DNA of 64,000 bases from Bradyrhizobium algeriense (GCF_003062295.1 NZ_PYCN01000010.1:124001-188000), one strand, 5' to 3'; positions 53,248 to 62,867 are shown, numbered from the stretch's first letter. Numbers and translations: made by a program. Notes: a model not told the origin generated them from the sequence alone.

Positions 53248-56001
53248 ATGAATATCGTCATCGTGGAGTCGCCGGCGAAAGCCAAGACTATCAACAAGTA
53301 TTTGGGCGCCTCCTACGAGGTTCTGGCCTCGTTCGGCCATGTCCGCGACCTCCCCGCTAAAAATGGTTCCGTCGATCCGGACGCGAATTTTCAGATGATC
53401 TGGGAGGTGGATCCCAAGGCGGCTGGCCGACTCAACGACATCGCCAAGGCGCTGAAGGGCGCCGACCGGCTGATTCTCGCAACCGACCCTGATCGTGAGG
53501 GCGAAGCGATCTCCTGGCACGTGCTGGAGGTGATGAAAGAGAAGCGCGCGCTGAAAGATCAGAAGATCGAGCGCGTGGTGTTCAACGCCATCACCAAGCA
53601 GGCCGTGACCGATGCGATGAAGGCGCCGCGCCAGATCGACGGCGCGCTGGTCGACGCTTACATGGCTCGCCGTGCGCTGGATTATCTGGTCGGCTTCACG
53701 CTCTCGCCGGTGCTGTGGCGCAAACTGCCGGGCGCGCGCTCGGCGGGACGCGTGCAGTCGGTGGCGCTGCGGCTGGTCTGCGACCGCGAACTCGAGATCG
53801 AAAAATTCGTTCCCCGCGAATACTGGTCGCTGGTCGCGACCCTGACCACGCCGCGCGGCGACAGTTTTGAGGCGCGCCTGGTCGGCGCCGACGGCAAGAA
53901 GATCCAGCGTCTCGACATCGGCTCCGGCGCGGAGGCCGAAGACCTCAAGAAAGCGATCGAGGCGGCGAATTTCACGGTTTCGACCGTGGAAGCAAAGCCC
54001 GCGCGCCGCAATCCGCAGGCGCCGTTCACCACCTCGACGCTGCAGCAGGAAGCCAGCCGCAAACTCGGCTTCGCGCCCGCGCACACCATGCGGATCGCGC
54101 AGCGGCTTTATGAAGGTATCGATATCGGCGGCGAGACCACCGGCCTCATCACCTATATGCGAACCGACGGCGTGCAGATCGACGGCTCCGCGATCACGCA
54201 GGCCCGCAAGGTGATCGGCGAGGATTACGGCAACGCCTACGTGCCGGATGCGCCGCGCCAGTACCAGACCAAGGCCAAGAACGCGCAGGAAGCGCATGAA
54301 GCGATCCGCCCGACCGATCTGTCGCGACGGCCTGCCGAGATGCGCCGCCGCCTCGATACCGATCAGGCCAAGCTTTACGAGTTGATCTGGATCCGCACCA
54401 TTGCGAGCCAGATGGAATCGGCCGAACTCGAACGCACCACCGTGGACATCGCCGCGAAGGCCGGCTCACGCGTGCTGGATCTGCGCGCCTCGGGCCAGGT
54501 CATCAAGTTCGACGGCTTCCTCGCGCTCTATCAGGAAGGCAAGGACGACGACGGCGAGGACGAGGATTCGCGCCGCTTGCCCGCCATGAGCGCGGGCGAA
54601 GCGCTAAAGCGCCAGGCGCTCGCCGTCACCCAGCATTTCACCGAACCGCCGCCGCGCTTCTCTGAAGCCTCGCTGGTCAAGCGGATGGAAGAGCTCGGCA
54701 TCGGCCGTCCCTCGACCTACGCCTCGATCCTGCAGGTGTTGAAGGACCGCGGCTACGTCAAGCTGGAAAAGAAGCGGTTGCATGGCGAGGACAAGGGCCG
54801 CGTCGTGGTCGCGTTCCTCGAGAATTTCTTTGCGCGCTATGTCGAGTACGACTTCACGGCGGCGCTGGAAGAACAGCTCGACCGCATCTCTAACAACGAG
54901 ATTTCCTGGCAGCAGGTGCTGCAGGATTTCTGGATTGGCTTCATCGGCGCGGTCAACGACATCAAGGACCTCCGGGTCTCCGAAGTGCTGGATGCGCTGG
55001 ACGACATGCTGGGGCCGCACATCTACCCCGCCCGCGCCGACGGCGGCGACGTCAGGCAGTGCCCGACCTGCGGCACCGGCAAGCTCAATCTGAAGGCCGG
55101 AAAGTTCGGCGCCTTTGTCGGCTGCTCGAACTATCCGGAATGCCGCTACACCCGGCCGCTGGCCGCCGACGGCGAAGCCAGCGCCGATCGCGTCCTCGGC
55201 AAGGACCCGGAAACCGATCTCGACGTGACGGTGAAGGCCGGACGCTTCGGCCCCTACATCCAGCTCGGCGAGCAGAAGGATTATGCCGAGGGCGAAAAGC
55301 CCCGGCGCGCCGGCATCCCGAAGAACATGTCGCCCGGCGACATGGAATTGGAACTGGCGTTGAAGCTATTGTCGTTGCCGCGCGAAATCGGAAAGCATCC
55401 GGAGACCGGCGAGCCGATCACCGCCGGCATCGGCCGCTTCGGCCCGTTCGTGCGTCATGAAAAGACCTATGCGAGCCTGGAAGCCGGCGACGAAGTGTTC
55501 GACGTCGGCCTCAATCGCGCGGTGACGCTGATTGCGGAAAAGATCGCAAAGGGCCCGAGCGGCCGCCGCTTCGGTGCTGATCCCGGCAAGCCGCTCGGCG
55601 AGCATCCGAGCCTTGGCGGTGTCGCGGTGAAGAATGGCCGCTACGGCGCCTACGTCACGGCCGGCGGGGTCAACGCCACGATCCCGAGCGACAAGACGCC
55701 CGACACGATCACGCTCGCCGAAGCCGTCGCGCTGATCGATGAGCGCGCCGCCAAGGGCGGCGGCAAGCCGAAGCGCGGCGCCAAGAAGAAGGCCGCGCCA
55801 AAGAAGGCAGCAGCCAAAGCTGCCGATCCCGGCGCGCCAAAGCCGGCCAAGAAGGCGGCAGTGAAGAAAGCCGCGGCGAAGCCGAAATCGGAAGCCGTCA
55901 GCAAGGCGCGCGCCCCGGTCGCATCCGCCGCCAAGACATCGGCGGCAAAGCCCGCACCCAAGACGCCTGCGAAAAAGAGCGCGGGCAAGGCCCGGGGATA
56001 A
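53248..56001 (+). CDS. topA: DNA topoisomerase I
   Basis: 917 residues; type IA topoisomerase that relaxes negative supercoils. Toprim domain with MNIVIVESPAKAKTINKYLG and the metal acids in ATDPDREGEAISWH; active-site Tyr303 in LITYMRTDGVQ; zinc-binding CPTCGTGKLNLKAGKFGAFVGCSNYPECRY; and a repeated topoisomerase C-terminal domain. The last ~110 residues are a Lys/Ala-rich unstructured tail (AAKGGGKPKRGAKKKAAPKKAAAK...). The stop codon abuts the GTG of rnr, so the two are co-transcribed. Confidence 0.97.
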   Translation: MNIVIVESPAKAKTINKYLGASYEVLASFGHVRDLPAKNGSVDPDANFQMIWEVDPKAAGRLNDIAKALKGADRLILATDPDREGEAISWHVLEVMKEKRALKDQKIERVVFNAITKQAVTDAMKAPRQIDGALVDAYMARRALDYLVGFTLSPVLWRKLPGARSAGRVQSVALRLVCDRELEIEKFVPREYWSLVATLTTPRGDSFEARLVGADGKKIQRLDIGSGAEAEDLKKAIEAANFTVSTVEAKPARRNPQAPFTTSTLQQEASRKLGFAPAHTMRIAQRLYEGIDIGGETTGLITYMRTDGVQIDGSAITQARKVIGEDYGNAYVPDAPRQYQTKAKNAQEAHEAIRPTDLSRRPAEMRRRLDTDQAKLYELIWIRTIASQMESAELERTTVDIAAKAGSRVLDLRASGQVIKFDGFLALYQEGKDDDGEDEDSRRLPAMSAGEALKRQALAVTQHFTEPPPRFSEASLVKRMEELGIGRPSTYASILQVLKDRGYVKLEKKRLHGEDKGRVVVAFLENFFARYVEYDFTAALEEQLDRISNNEISWQQVLQDFWIGFIGAVNDIKDLRVSEVLDALDDMLGPHIYPARADGGDVRQCPTCGTGKLNLKAGKFGAFVGCSNYPECRYTRPLAADGEASADRVLGKDPETDLDVTVKAGRFGPYIQLGEQKDYAEGEKPRRAGIPKNMSPGDMELELALKLLSLPREIGKHPETGEPITAGIGRFGPFVRHEKTYASLEAGDEVFDVGLNRAVTLIAEKIAKGPSGRRFGADPGKPLGEHPSLGGVAVKNGRYGAYVTAGGVNATIPSDKTPDTITLAEAVALIDERAAKGGGKPKRGAKKKAAPKKAAAKAADPGAPKPAKKAAVKKAAAKPKSEAVSKARAPVASAAKTSAAKPAPKTPAKKSAGKARG

Positions 56002-58344
56002 GTGAAGAGAAAACACGACAATGGTTTTCCAGGCCGGGACGCCATCGTCGCCTTTATCCGTGCGAATCCAGGCAAGATCGGCACGCGGGAAATCGCCCGC
56101 GAGTTCGGCCTGAAGAATGCCGACCGTGCTGAGCTAAAGCGCATCCTGCGCGAACTCGCCGACGAAGGCGCCATCGCCAAGCGCGGCCGGAAAATCCACG
56201 AGACGGCTCTCCTGCCCCCGACGGTGATCGCCGACATCACCGGCCGCGACACCGATGGCGAATTGCTCGCCACTCCCACCGAATGGGACACCGAGGAAAA
56301 CGGTCCCGCGCCGAAGATCCGCATCCATGTCCCGCGCCGTTTGCAACCGGGCACCGCTGCGGGTGTCGGCGACCGGGCCCTGTTGCGGATCGAAAAGGCT
56401 GATGACGGGGAAGTCGCCCCCTATCGCGGTCGGATCATCAAGATCATCGATCAGGCCCGCACGCGCCTGCTCGGCATCTTCCGCGACCTGCCTGGCGGCG
56501 GCGGCCGGCTCGTACCTGTCGACAAGAAGCAGGCCGGGCGCGAATTGAACATCGCGCCGTCGGATACCGGCGGCGCCGAGGATGGCGATCTCGTCAGCGT
56601 CGATCTCGTTCGCGGGCGCGGCTATGGCCTCGCTTCCGGCAAGGTGAAGGAGCGGCTGGGCTCGCTGTCGAGCGAAAAAGCGATCAGCCTGATCGCGATC
56701 CACGCCCACGAAATCCCGCAAGCGTTCTCGCCGTCCGCGTTGCGCGAGGCCGAGGCCGCCGAGCCTGCGGCACTGAAAGGCCGCGAGGACTGGCGCGAGC
56801 TGCCGCTCGTCACCATCGATCCGCCCGACGCGAAAGATCATGACGACGCGGTGCACGCCGCGCCCGATCCAGATCCAAACAACAGGGGCGGCTACATCGT
56901 CCATGTCGCGATTGCCGACGTCGCCTTCTATGTGCGGCCCGGTTTGGCGCTCGATCGTGACGCGCTGACGCGCGGCAACTCGGTGTACTTCCCCGATCGC
57001 GTGGTGCCGATGCTGCCTGAGCGCATCTCCAACGATCTCTGCTCGCTGGTGCCGGGCCAGCCACGCGGCGCGCTCGCGGTGCGGATGGTGATCGGCCCCG
57101 ATGGCCGCAAGCGTTCGCACAGCTTTCATCGGGTGCTGATGCGCTCAGCCGCCAAGCTGCACTATGCGCAGGCGCAAGCCGCCATCGATGGCCGCCCCGA
57201 CGACACCACCGGCCCGCTGCTGGAACCAATCCTGAAGCCCCTCTACACAGCCTATGCACTCGTAAAACTCGCGCGCGACGAGCGCGATCCGCTCGACCTC
57301 GATCTGCCCGAGCGAAAAATCCTGCTCAAGGCTGACGGGTCAGTTGACCGCGTCATCGTACCGGAGCGGCTCGACGCGCACCGCTTGATTGAGGAATTCA
57401 TGATCCTCGCCAACGTCGCAGCCGCCGAAATGCTTGAAAAGAAGGCGTTGCCGCTTATCTATCGGGTGCACGACGAGCCGACCCTGGAGAAGGTTCATAA
57501 CCTCCAGGAATTCCTGAAGACGCTCGACCTGCCGTTCGCGAAGACGGGTGCGTTGCGCCCCTCCTTGTTCAATCGCGTGCTCGTTCAGGTTCGCGGCGAG
57601 GACTACGAACCGCTGGTCAACGAGGTGGTGCTGCGCTCGCAGGCGCAAGCGGAATATTCGGCGGAGAATTACGGCCATTTCGGCCTCAACCTGCGCCGCT
57701 ACGCGCATTTCACCTCACCGATCAGGCGATACGCTGACCTGATCGTGCATCGCGCGCTGATCCGCGCGCTCGGCCTCGGCGAAGGCGCGTTGCCGGAAAC
57801 CGAGACGCTGGAGACGCTCAGCGAGGTCGCGGCGCAGATTTCCGTGACCGAGCGCCGTGCGATGAAAGCGGAACGCGAGACGGCCGATCGCTTGATCGCG
57901 CATTTCCTCGCTGACCGCATCGGCGCGACGTTTCAGGGCCGTATTTCCGGCGTGACCCGCGCCGGGCTGTTTGTGAAGCTTTCGGATACCGGCGCCGACG
58001 GGTTGATCCCGATCCGCACGCTCGGCACCGAGTACTACAATTACGACGAGACGCGTCACGCGCTCGTCGGCTCACGCAGCGGTGCCATGCACCGATTGGG
58101 TGACGTTGTCGACGTGCGTCTGGTAGAAGCAGCGCCAGTGGCCGGCGCGTTACGTTTCGAGCTGTTGTCGGAAGGCCAGGTCATTCCGCGCGGCAGAAAA
58201 CGCGACGGATCGAAAGCACAGGCAACGCCGTCGAAATCGCATCCGGGCCGCAGCCCGCGCGACAAGGTTCGCAAGCCCCACAAGGGCAAGTCCGGCAAAG
58301 CCAAGCCGGGCAAATCGAAGAAAGGCAAGTCATGGAAACGGTGA
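56002..58344 (+). CDS. rnr: Ribonuclease R
   Basis: 780 residues from a GTG immediately after the topA stop. Processive 3'-5' exonuclease for structured RNA. N-terminal winged helix (GTREIAREFGLKNADRAELKRILRELADEG), cold-shock domains, catalytic RNB block with DAKDHDDAVHA (metal acids), FPDRVVPMLPERISNDLCSL and HFTSPIRRYADLIVHRAL, then an S1 domain and a Lys/Gly-rich C-terminal tail. It overlaps the next gene by 13 bases. Confidence 0.97.
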   Translation: MKRKHDNGFPGRDAIVAFIRANPGKIGTREIAREFGLKNADRAELKRILRELADEGAIAKRGRKIHETALLPPTVIADITGRDTDGELLATPTEWDTEENGPAPKIRIHVPRRLQPGTAAGVGDRALLRIEKADDGEVAPYRGRIIKIIDQARTRLLGIFRDLPGGGGRLVPVDKKQAGRELNIAPSDTGGAEDGDLVSVDLVRGRGYGLASGKVKERLGSLSSEKAISLIAIHAHEIPQAFSPSALREAEAAEPAALKGREDWRELPLVTIDPPDAKDHDDAVHAAPDPDPNNRGGYIVHVAIADVAFYVRPGLALDRDALTRGNSVYFPDRVVPMLPERISNDLCSLVPGQPRGALAVRMVIGPDGRKRSHSFHRVLMRSAAKLHYAQAQAAIDGRPDDTTGPLLEPILKPLYTAYALVKLARDERDPLDLDLPERKILLKADGSVDRVIVPERLDAHRLIEEFMILANVAAAEMLEKKALPLIYRVHDEPTLEKVHNLQEFLKTLDLPFAKTGALRPSLFNRVLVQVRGEDYEPLVNEVVLRSQAQAEYSAENYGHFGLNLRRYAHFTSPIRRYADLIVHRALIRALGLGEGALPETETLETLSEVAAQISVTERRAMKAERETADRLIAHFLADRIGATFQGRISGVTRAGLFVKLSDTGADGLIPIRTLGTEYYNYDETRHALVGSRSGAMHRLGDVVDVRLVEAAPVAGALRFELLSEGQVIPRGRKRDGSKAQATPSKSHPGRSPRDKVRKPHKGKSGKAKPGKSKKGKSWKR

Positions 58345-58772
58345 GCAGTGCGACGCCAGTCTGGACCCGGAATACCGTGCAAGCCGAGAAGCGCGACCTC
58401 TGGACCGCGATGAAGCGCGGCTTTCGCTGCCGCTGCCCGCGCTGCGGCGAAGGCAAGCTGTTTCGCGCCTTCCTGAAGACCGCCAATAATTGCTCGGCCT
58501 GCGGCCTCGATTTCACGCCGCATCGCGCCGACGATTTGCCGGCCTATCTCGTGATCGTCGTCGTCGGCCACATCGTGGTACCGGCGGCACTGTGGATCGA
58601 AACCAATTACGCGCCGGCCGTGTGGCTGCAACTGGCGATCTACCTGCCGCTGACTTTCATTTTATCGCTGCTACTGTTGCAGCCGATCAAGGGCGCCGTG
58701 GTCGGCTTCCAATGGGCCTTGCGCATGCACGGCTTTGACGAGAATGCCCCTGGCGACATTCCGCCGGTCTAG
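58332..58772 (+). CDS. DUF983 membrane protein
   Basis: 146 residues. N-terminal zinc-ribbon pair CPRCGEGKLF and CSACGLDF, then three or four membrane helices. Common downstream of rnr in alphaproteobacteria. The function is unknown; the gene overlaps the rnr end by 13 bases, so they are translationally coupled. Its TAG stop lies inside the palindrome at 58768. Confidence 0.9.
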   Translation: METVSSATPVWTRNTVQAEKRDLWTAMKRGFRCRCPRCGEGKLFRAFLKTANNCSACGLDFTPHRADDLPAYLVIVVVGHIVVPAALWIETNYAPAVWLQLAIYLPLTFILSLLLLQPIKGAVVGFQWALRMHGFDENAPGDIPPV

Positions 58773-58810
58773 AGCTTCGGTTCTGATTGAATCAGAACCG
58801 AAGCTCTAGA
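58768..58810 (+). terminator. 21-base perfect palindrome at the operon end
   Basis: TCTAGAGCTTCGGTTCTGATT and its exact inverted copy are separated by one G. A TTCTTGTTTT tail follows on the plus strand. It terminates the topA-rnr-DUF983 operon, with the DUF983 stop codon inside the left arm. It is the core of the dispersed element at 58768-58868. Confidence 0.8.
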
Positions 58811-58868
58811 TTCTTGTTTTGACGCGTTTCCTTCACGCGAACCGGTATCCACTTCGCTCGAAAACGCA
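58811..58868. repeat. Dispersed intergenic repeat, second arm
   Basis: TTGTTTTGACGCG ... CTTCACGCGAACCGGTATCC ACTTCGCTCGAAAACGC, a known rhizobial repeat motif directly after the palindrome at 58768. A diverged copy is at 591-631. Confidence 0.6.
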
Positions 58869-58912
58869 ATAGCTAAAGCGGGCACAACAAGAGCACCAAA
58901 AATGGGGATGGG

Positions 58913-59650
58913 ATGAACGACGTCGCGACTGCCGTACAAGAAGGAAAAGAAGCCGATCACCATCCCTATTTCCGGCCCAAGGATGCAGCCACGCTGATCC
59001 TGATCGACCGCTCCGGCGACAAGCCGAAGGTTCTGGTCGGCAAGCGCCACGACAAAGTGGTGTTCATGCCGGGCAAATATGTTTTTCCCGGCGGCCGCGT
59101 CGACAAGTCGGACAACCGCATTCCTGTTGCCGCGCCGATTTCCGGAGAGCTCGAAACCAACCTGCTCAAGGGTAGCCCGAAGATCGCACCTTCCCGCGCG
59201 CGGGCGCTCGCGGTCGCCGCGATCCGCGAAGCCTGCGAGGAAACCGGTCTCTGCCTCGGCCGCAAGGTTGAAAAACCCGTAAAACTCGACGGCGCCTGGC
59301 AACCGTTCACGGAAGCGGGCCTGCTGCCCGATCCGTCCAACCTGTTCCTGATCGCGCGCGCGATCACCCCGCCCGGCCGCGTCCGCCGCTTCGACACGCG
59401 CTTCTTCACCGCAGATGCTTCCAGCATCGCCCATCGCGTCGAAGGCGTGATCCATGCCGATGCCGAACTGGTCGAACTGGTGTGGGTCGAGATCGGCTCC
59501 CAGCCGCTCGCCGATGCGCATGCCATGACCAAGAACGTGCTCGCCGAACTCGACCGCCGCCTCGCCGCGGGGCCGCTGCGCCACGATGCACCGGTGCCGT
59601 TCTTTCATTTCTACGGCGGCAAGATGCAGAAGGACGTGCTGGGGGCGTAG
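58913..59650 (+). CDS. Nudix hydrolase with expanded Nudix box (NUDT19-like)
   Basis: 245 residues. The Nudix box is split: the GG of YVFPGGRVDK at residues ~60-64 is followed by ~40 residues before REACEETGL at 105-113, about 30 more than the canonical box. An insertion of this kind is characteristic of the NUDT7/NUDT19 CoA-diphosphatase group. Expected role: pyrophosphate hydrolysis of CoA esters or another nucleotide. ATG at 58913. It is transcribed alone after the operon terminator. Confidence 0.85.
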   Translation: MNDVATAVQEGKEADHHPYFRPKDAATLILIDRSGDKPKVLVGKRHDKVVFMPGKYVFPGGRVDKSDNRIPVAAPISGELETNLLKGSPKIAPSRARALAVAAIREACEETGLCLGRKVEKPVKLDGAWQPFTEAGLLPDPSNLFLIARAITPPGRVRRFDTRFFTADASSIAHRVEGVIHADAELVELVWVEIGSQPLADAHAMTKNVLAELDRRLAAGPLRHDAPVPFFHFYGGKMQKDVLGA

Positions 59651-59666
59651 GATCCCGCCCTCTCCA

Positions 59667-59746
59667 CGTCATTGCGAGCGCAGCGAAGCAATCCATTCTT
59701 TCTTTCCGCGGAGAAATGGATTGCTTCGCTGTCGCTCGCAATGACG
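59667..59746. repeat. Dispersed palindromic repeat (second rhizobial family)
   Basis: GTCATTGCGAGCGCAGCGAAGCAATCCAT and its inverse ATGGATTGCTTCGCT ... GCGAGCGACAGC-type arm (here GCTGTCGCTCGCAATGAC) are separated by ~20 bases. This is a second, common Bradyrhizobium intergenic repeat family, different from those at 52657 and 63543. Confidence 0.75.
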
Positions 59747-59874
59747 GTATTGGCGCCGTCGAATTGTTCTCCCCCAGTCCCCTAATTTGCAAAATTCTTC
59801 TCGATGCCGCCTGATGGCGCTGCCCTGATCGCCTCCCTATCTCTTCCCCAACAATAACAGCTACGGATCGGGCA

Positions 59875-61200
59875 ATGGCACAGCGGCAACTCAAGCTCGG
59901 CGCGTTTATGCGTCCGGTCTCCATCCACACCGGCGCGTGGCGCTATCCCGGCGCCTGGCCCGATGCCAATTTCAATTTCGCGCGCATCAAGCAACTGATC
60001 CAGAAGCTGGAGGCCGGCAAGTTCGACGCCTTCTTCATGGCGGACCATCTCGCGGTGCTGAACATGCCGGTCAATGCGCTCAAGCGCAGCCACACCGTGA
60101 CCTCGTTCGAGCCGTTCACGCTGCTGTCGGCGCTGGCCGGCGCCACCGAACATATCGGCCTGATCGCGACGGGATCGACGACGTTCGACGAGCCCTATCA
60201 TGTCGCCCGGCGTTTTGCTTCGCTCGATCACATCAGCGGTGGGCGTGCGGGTTGGAATATCGTCACCACCTCCAATCCGGATGCCGCGCTCAATTTCGGG
60301 CTCGACGACCATATGGAGCACGCCGAGCGCTACAAGCGGGCGCGCGAGTTCTACGACGTGGTCACCGGTCTCTGGGACTCCTTTGCCGATGACGCCTTCG
60401 TGCGCGACGTCGAGGCGGGGCTTTATTTCGACCCGGCGAAAATGCACGTGCTCAATCACAAGGGAAAATATCTCTCGGTGCGCGGGCCGCTCAACATCGC
60501 CCGCCCCGTCCAGGGCTGGCCGCTGATCGTGCAGGCCGGCGCGTCCGAAGACGGCAGGCAACTCGCGGCGGAGACGGCGGAAGCCGTCTTCACCGGCGGC
60601 GGCCCCCTCGCCGACGGCCAAAAACTTTATGCCGATATCAAGGGCCGCATGGAGAAGATCGGCCGCAACCCCGAACACCTGAAGATCCTGCCCGGCGCCT
60701 TCGTGGTGGTCGGCGACAGCGTCGAGGAAGCCAAAGAGAAAAGGGCAAAACTCGACAGCATGGTGCATTACGACAGCGCCATCGCCTCGCTCTCGGTGCA
60801 GCTCGGCACCGATGCTTCCGGCTTCGATCCCGACGGCCAGTTGCCGCCGATCCCCGAAACCAATGCGAGCAAGAGCGGCCGCCAGCGCCTGGTCGACGTC
60901 GCTGCGCGCGACAAGCTCACGGTGCGCCAGCTTGCCCAGCGCGTCGGCGGCTATGGCGGGCTATCGTTCGTCGGCACGCCGCAAACCATCGCCGACCAGA
61001 TGGAGGAATGGCTGATGAGCCGCGGCAGCGACGGCTTCAACATCATGTTCCCGTTCCTTCCCGCCGGGCTCGACGATTTCGTCGACAAGGTGGTTCCGGA
61101 ACTGCAAAGGCGCGGGATTTTCCGCACCGAGTATGAAGGCCGGACGCTGCGGGAGAATTTGGGGCTGCCGAGGCCGAAAAACCGCTTCTTTGAGGGTTAA
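59875..61200 (+). CDS. LLM-class flavin-dependent monooxygenase (NtaA/SnaA/DszA family)
   Basis: 441 residues, ATG at 59875. Two-component FMNH2-dependent monooxygenase typical of nitrilotriacetate, dibenzothiophene or alkanesulfonate oxidation. LKLGAFMRPVSIHTGAWRYPGAW N-terminus, DHLAVLNM, ALAGATEHIGLIATGSTTFDEPYHVARRFASLDHISGGRAGWNIVTT and VQAGASEDG follow the family. It needs an FMN reductase from elsewhere. The substrate is not readable. Confidence 0.92.
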   Translation: MAQRQLKLGAFMRPVSIHTGAWRYPGAWPDANFNFARIKQLIQKLEAGKFDAFFMADHLAVLNMPVNALKRSHTVTSFEPFTLLSALAGATEHIGLIATGSTTFDEPYHVARRFASLDHISGGRAGWNIVTTSNPDAALNFGLDDHMEHAERYKRAREFYDVVTGLWDSFADDAFVRDVEAGLYFDPAKMHVLNHKGKYLSVRGPLNIARPVQGWPLIVQAGASEDGRQLAAETAEAVFTGGGPLADGQKLYADIKGRMEKIGRNPEHLKILPGAFVVVGDSVEEAKEKRAKLDSMVHYDSAIASLSVQLGTDASGFDPDGQLPPIPETNASKSGRQRLVDVAARDKLTVRQLAQRVGGYGGLSFVGTPQTIADQMEEWLMSRGSDGFNIMFPFLPAGLDDFVDKVVPELQRRGIFRTEYEGRTLRENLGLPRPKNRFFEG

Positions 61201-61323
61201 TCCCGCTGAATCCGGCCGGTTTTTGCCCCGAAAACCTTGACTTTGGGCGATCAGAAGCTAGGTTGCGCGCAAATGCAGGCCGATTTGGCCAGCGCCCGAT
61301 ATCCCCTATTTGAGGTTCTGAAC

Positions 61324-61491
61324 ATGGCCAAAGCGGTCACCATCAAGGTCAAGCTCGTTTCCACGGCGGATACCGGCTTCTATTACGTCGCCAAGAAGAA
61401 CTCGCGCACCATGACCGACAAGCTGGTCAAGAAGAAGTACGACCCGGTCGCGCGCAAGCACGTCGAGTTCAAGGAATCGAAGATCAAGTAA
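61324..61491 (+). CDS. rpmG: 50S ribosomal protein L33
   Basis: 55 residues, ATG at 61324. Sequence [29 protein letters not shown] is the L33 family. It lacks the four zinc cysteines, so it is the zinc-independent (C-) form. A strong terminator follows. Confidence 0.96.
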   Translation: MAKAVTIKVKLVSTADTGFYYVAKKNSRTMTDKLVKKKYDPVARKHVEFKESKIK

Positions 61492-61520
61492 TTCGTAGGC
61501 TCATCGCCGACGGATTTTGA

Positions 61521-61546
61521 CGGGGCCCTTTCGGGCCCCGTTTTGA
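61521..61546 (+). terminator. Rho-independent terminator of rpmG
   Basis: CGGGGCCC and GGGCCCCG with a TTTC loop, followed by TTTTGATT on the plus strand. About 30 bases past the rpmG stop. Confidence 0.93.
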
Positions 61547-61549
61547 TTC

Positions 61550-62782
61550 TTACGCCGTCTGCATCTGCGGCGGCCCGCTCGGCCGGATCAGCGCGAACGC
61601 GACCTGGATGATGCCGCCGGCCAGCCCGAGAGCTACGCCGATCCGCCACGCCATGGTGTAGGAGCCGAGCGCGTCGTACAGCACTCCGCCTCCGAAGGCG
61701 CCGAGGAAGCTGCCGACCTGATGGCTCATGAAGGCGAGCCCCTGGATCATCGCCTGCCATTTCAGGCCGAACATCTCGGCGACCGCGCCCGCGACCAGCG
61801 GGCCGACGCCCATCCACAGAAAGCCCATGATGGCGCCGAACAAGAGCGTCGTCGCCGGCGTCGGCGGCAGCGTGAAATACCAGGCGAGCGCGATCGAGCG
61901 GAAGATGTAGATGCCGCCGAGCAGCGCCAGCTTGTTCCAGCGCTCGCCGGCCCAGCCGAAGAAGATGCTGCCGAGCACGTTGAAGCCGCCGATCATGCCG
62001 AGCGTCTGCGCGCTCAACATCGGATCCATGCCGCAGATCGCCAGATACGACGGCAGATGCGTGGTGAGAAACACGAGCTGCATGCCGCAGACGAAATAGG
62101 CGCCGGTCATCACCACGAAGGAGGCGTTGGAGAACGCGATCCTGGTGGCGACGCTGGCCGAAGAGTTGCCGATTTCGTCGTCCGCAGGCTTGGGCAGCGG
62201 AATCTTGTCCACCCTGCCCGCGTACCAGGCGGCCGGAATCATCAGGAGCGAGAGCACCACAAAGCCTGCGAGCCCCATTCGCCAGCCGTAGCCTTCATTG
62301 AGCATCTGCCCGATCGGCGCCGACAGCAGCGCGCCGAGCGATCCCGCGCCCGACACCAGGCCGAGCACCGTCGAGCGCACCGTCGCCGGCACGGCGCGGG
62401 CGGCTACCGACATCGCAATGGCCGCCGCGGTACAGGCGAGCGAGGTGCCGATCAAAATGCCGCCGCCGATCATGACGCTGAGAAAACCGTTCGCGGCCGC
62501 CATCAACGCAAGGCCGGCGACATAAAGCAGCGCGCCTGCCACCATGATGGCCCGAAAACCGTAGCGCACTGTCAGCGCGCCGGCGAACGGCTGCAAAAAT
62601 CCCCAGGCGAGATTTTGCACCGCGAGCGCCAGCGTGAAATCGGACACTGAAATCCGGATGTCCTGCGTCAGCGGCTGCATGAAAAGGCCGAGCGACTGGC
62701 GCAGGCCCATGCTGAGCGTGAGCATGACGGAGGCGCCGATAAGGATGGGAAGCGTGGGCCGCAGGATTTGCAGCAGGGCCAT
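61550..62782 (-). CDS. MFS transporter
   Basis: 410 residues from the ATG at 62782 (GGGAG ten bases upstream). Twelve hydrophobic helices with MFS markers (SMGLRQSLGLFMQPL, GWGRRRPAAGALTVRYGFR-type loop here AGALTVRYGFRAIMVAGAL, and the second-half repeat). It is divergent from a TetR regulator across a perfect operator, so it is probably TetR-controlled efflux or uptake of an unknown compound. Confidence 0.9.
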   Translation of the reverse strand: MALLQILRPTLPILIGASVMLTLSMGLRQSLGLFMQPLTQDIRISVSDFTLALAVQNLAWGFLQPFAGALTVRYGFRAIMVAGALLYVAGLALMAAANGFLSVMIGGGILIGTSLACTAAAIAMSVAARAVPATVRSTVLGLVSGAGSLGALLSAPIGQMLNEGYGWRMGLAGFVVLSLLMIPAAWYAGRVDKIPLPKPADDEIGNSSASVATRIAFSNASFVVMTGAYFVCGMQLVFLTTHLPSYLAICGMDPMLSAQTLGMIGGFNVLGSIFFGWAGERWNKLALLGGIYIFRSIALAWYFTLPPTPATTLLFGAIMGFLWMGVGPLVAGAVAEMFGLKWQAMIQGLAFMSHQVGSFLGAFGGGVLYDALGSYTMAWRIGVALGLAGGIIQVAFALIRPSGPPQMQTA

Positions 62783-62843
62783 TGTTTTTATTCTCCCGAT
62801 CGGCCGCGATTCGAATGCCGCGTCCCGCAATTGATATCTGAAA

Positions 62844-62867
62844 TAGGTACACAGACCTGTGTACCTA
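62844..62867. promoter_or_regulatory. Perfect TetR-type operator palindrome
   Basis: TAGGTACACAG and CTGTGTACCTA are exact inverted 11-base arms with a two-base AC centre, in the spacer between the divergent MFS and TetR genes. It is almost certainly the TetR binding site controlling both promoters. Confidence 0.85.
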
